Below, piece after piece: positions 6,252 to 6,814 of a stretch of DNA of 6,814 bases. The position numbers were made by a program, and so were the translations under genes. Within the stretch, counting starts at the first letter, position 1. Each line of letters begins with the position of its first letter. This stretch comes from Thermoplasmata archaeon. Its GTDB lineage: Archaea; Thermoplasmatota; Thermoplasmata; Lutacidiplasmatales; UBA184. The DNA is taken from positions 1-6,814 of the forward strand of contig JASHUS010000077.1 of NCBI GenBank assembly GCA_030039865.1. The letters run 5' to 3'. The notes under the pieces were generated by a model. That model was not told the origin of the DNA and searched no databases. It was given only the letters and a program-made list of their open reading frames with translations.

Positions 6252-6814
6252 ATGGATTGGGTCAAGGTTCTCGACCGGCTTTCGGCGTTCTACGGCCGGG
6301 GCGACTGGCGACGGCCCTACCTGCGCGACCACGCCGAGGACCCCTTCCAGGTGCTCATCGGCACGATCCTCTCGCAGCGGACGCGCGACGAGAACACCGA
6401 CGTCGCGAGCGCCCGGCTCTTCGCGCGCTACCCCAACGCCCGTCGTCTCGCGGCCGCGCCGGTCACGGAGATCGAGCCCCTGATCCGCGCGACGGGTTTC
6501 TACCGGGTCAAGGCGCGGGGCATCCGGGCGGCCGCGCAGGCGCTGCTCGACCGCTACGGCGGCGAGGTCCCGCGCTCGCTCGACGAGCTCCTGACGCTCC
6601 CGAACGTCGGGCCCAAGACCGCGAACTGCGTCCTCGTGTTCGGGTACGGGATCCCGGCGATCCCGGTCGACACGCACGTCCACCGGATCGCGAACCGGCT
6701 CGGCGTGGTACGGACGCGCACACCGGAAGAGACGGAAGCGCGGCTCCGCGAGGTCGTGCCCGAGCGCTACTGGATCCCGCTCAATTCCCTGCTCGTCCAG
6801 CACGGCCAGAACCT
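6252..6814 (+). CDS. nth: Endonuclease III (DNA glycosylase/AP lyase), 3'-truncated by window edge
   Basis: This base-excision repair enzyme removes oxidised pyrimidines and cleaves at the abasic site. The frame is open from the ATG at 6252 to the end of the window (187 whole codons). Early motifs are DPFQVLIGTILSQRTRDENT (30-49), where the Gln of SQRT sits at the DNA-inserting position, and TGFYRVKARGI (81-91). The helix-hairpin-helix LPNVGPKTAN (116-125) carries the catalytic Lys at residue 122. The block IPVDTHVHRIANRLG (137-151) carries the catalytic Asp at 140. These equal Lys120 and Asp138 of the E. coli enzyme in spacing. Family proteins are about 210-230 residues, so roughly the last 30-40 residues, including the four-cysteine [4Fe-4S] site, lie beyond the window. 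The wording of SQRTRDENT and TANCVLVFGYGIPAIPVDTHVHRI reads as archaeal. It probably shares a transcript with folC. Confidence 0.94.
   Translation, partial: MDWVKVLDRLSAFYGRGDWRRPYLRDHAEDPFQVLIGTILSQRTRDENTDVASARLFARYPNARRLAAAPVTEIEPLIRATGFYRVKARGIRAAAQALLDRYGGEVPRSLDELLTLPNVGPKTANCVLVFGYGIPAIPVDTHVHRIANRLGVVRTRTPEETEARLREVVPERYWIPLNSLLVQHGQN

Noticed and set aside
4760..6265. 501-codon - strand open frame opposite folC
   Set aside because: It is Arg/Asp-rich shadow sequence without motifs, opposite a well-supported folC.
1..6814. A new defence, mobile or multi-gene accessory system
   Set aside because: All six genes belong to known core-metabolism, methyltransferase or repair families. There are no integrases, toxins, repeats or composition shifts.

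Overview
This is a very GC-rich (roughly 70% by eye), densely packed stretch with every recognisable gene on the + strand. It holds six protein-coding genes. The first is cut by the left edge and the last by the right edge. I see no RNA genes, mobile elements, CRISPR arrays or long repeats. The gene set suggests an archaeon, perhaps a GC-rich uncultivated Thermoplasmatota-like lineage. The reasons are an archaeal-style endonuclease III, a diphthamide-type ATP pyrophosphatase (diphthamide is confined to archaea and eukaryotes), a small-form PurL with archaeal-looking motifs, and an acyl-CoA mutase made as a separate large subunit. The lineage is an inference from motifs, not from a database match.

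Layout: (1) 1-1548, the C-terminal ~515 residues of PurL of purine synthesis. (2) 1554-2261, a Dph6-like ATP pyrophosphatase, probably diphthine-ammonia ligase. (3) 2248-3030, a class I SAM-dependent methyltransferase of unknown substrate, overlapping gene 2 by 14 bases. (4) 3031-3080, the only gap longer than about 20 bases. It carries an AT-rich TATA-like patch and short palindromes and may be a promoter. (5) 3081-4793, the large subunit of a B12-dependent acyl-CoA mutase. (6) 4796-6232, FolC (folylpolyglutamate/dihydrofolate synthase), two bases after gene 5. (7) 6252-6814, endonuclease III, behind a strong Shine-Dalgarno sequence and cut by the right edge.

The genes look like two transcription units, purL-dph6-methyltransferase and mutase-folC-nth, with the possible promoter between them. 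They are housekeeping functions (purine synthesis, translation-factor modification, acyl-CoA metabolism, folate, base-excision repair) and not one pathway.

The most notable observation is in the mutase. General annotation would call it methylmalonyl-CoA mutase. However, the two residues that read the methylmalonyl carboxylate in the classical enzyme (Tyr89 and Arg207 in Propionibacterium numbering) align with Phe99 and Gln217 here. That pair is the isobutyryl-CoA mutase signature, so the true substrate may be a non-carboxylated acyl-CoA. No clearly new multi-gene system is visible.
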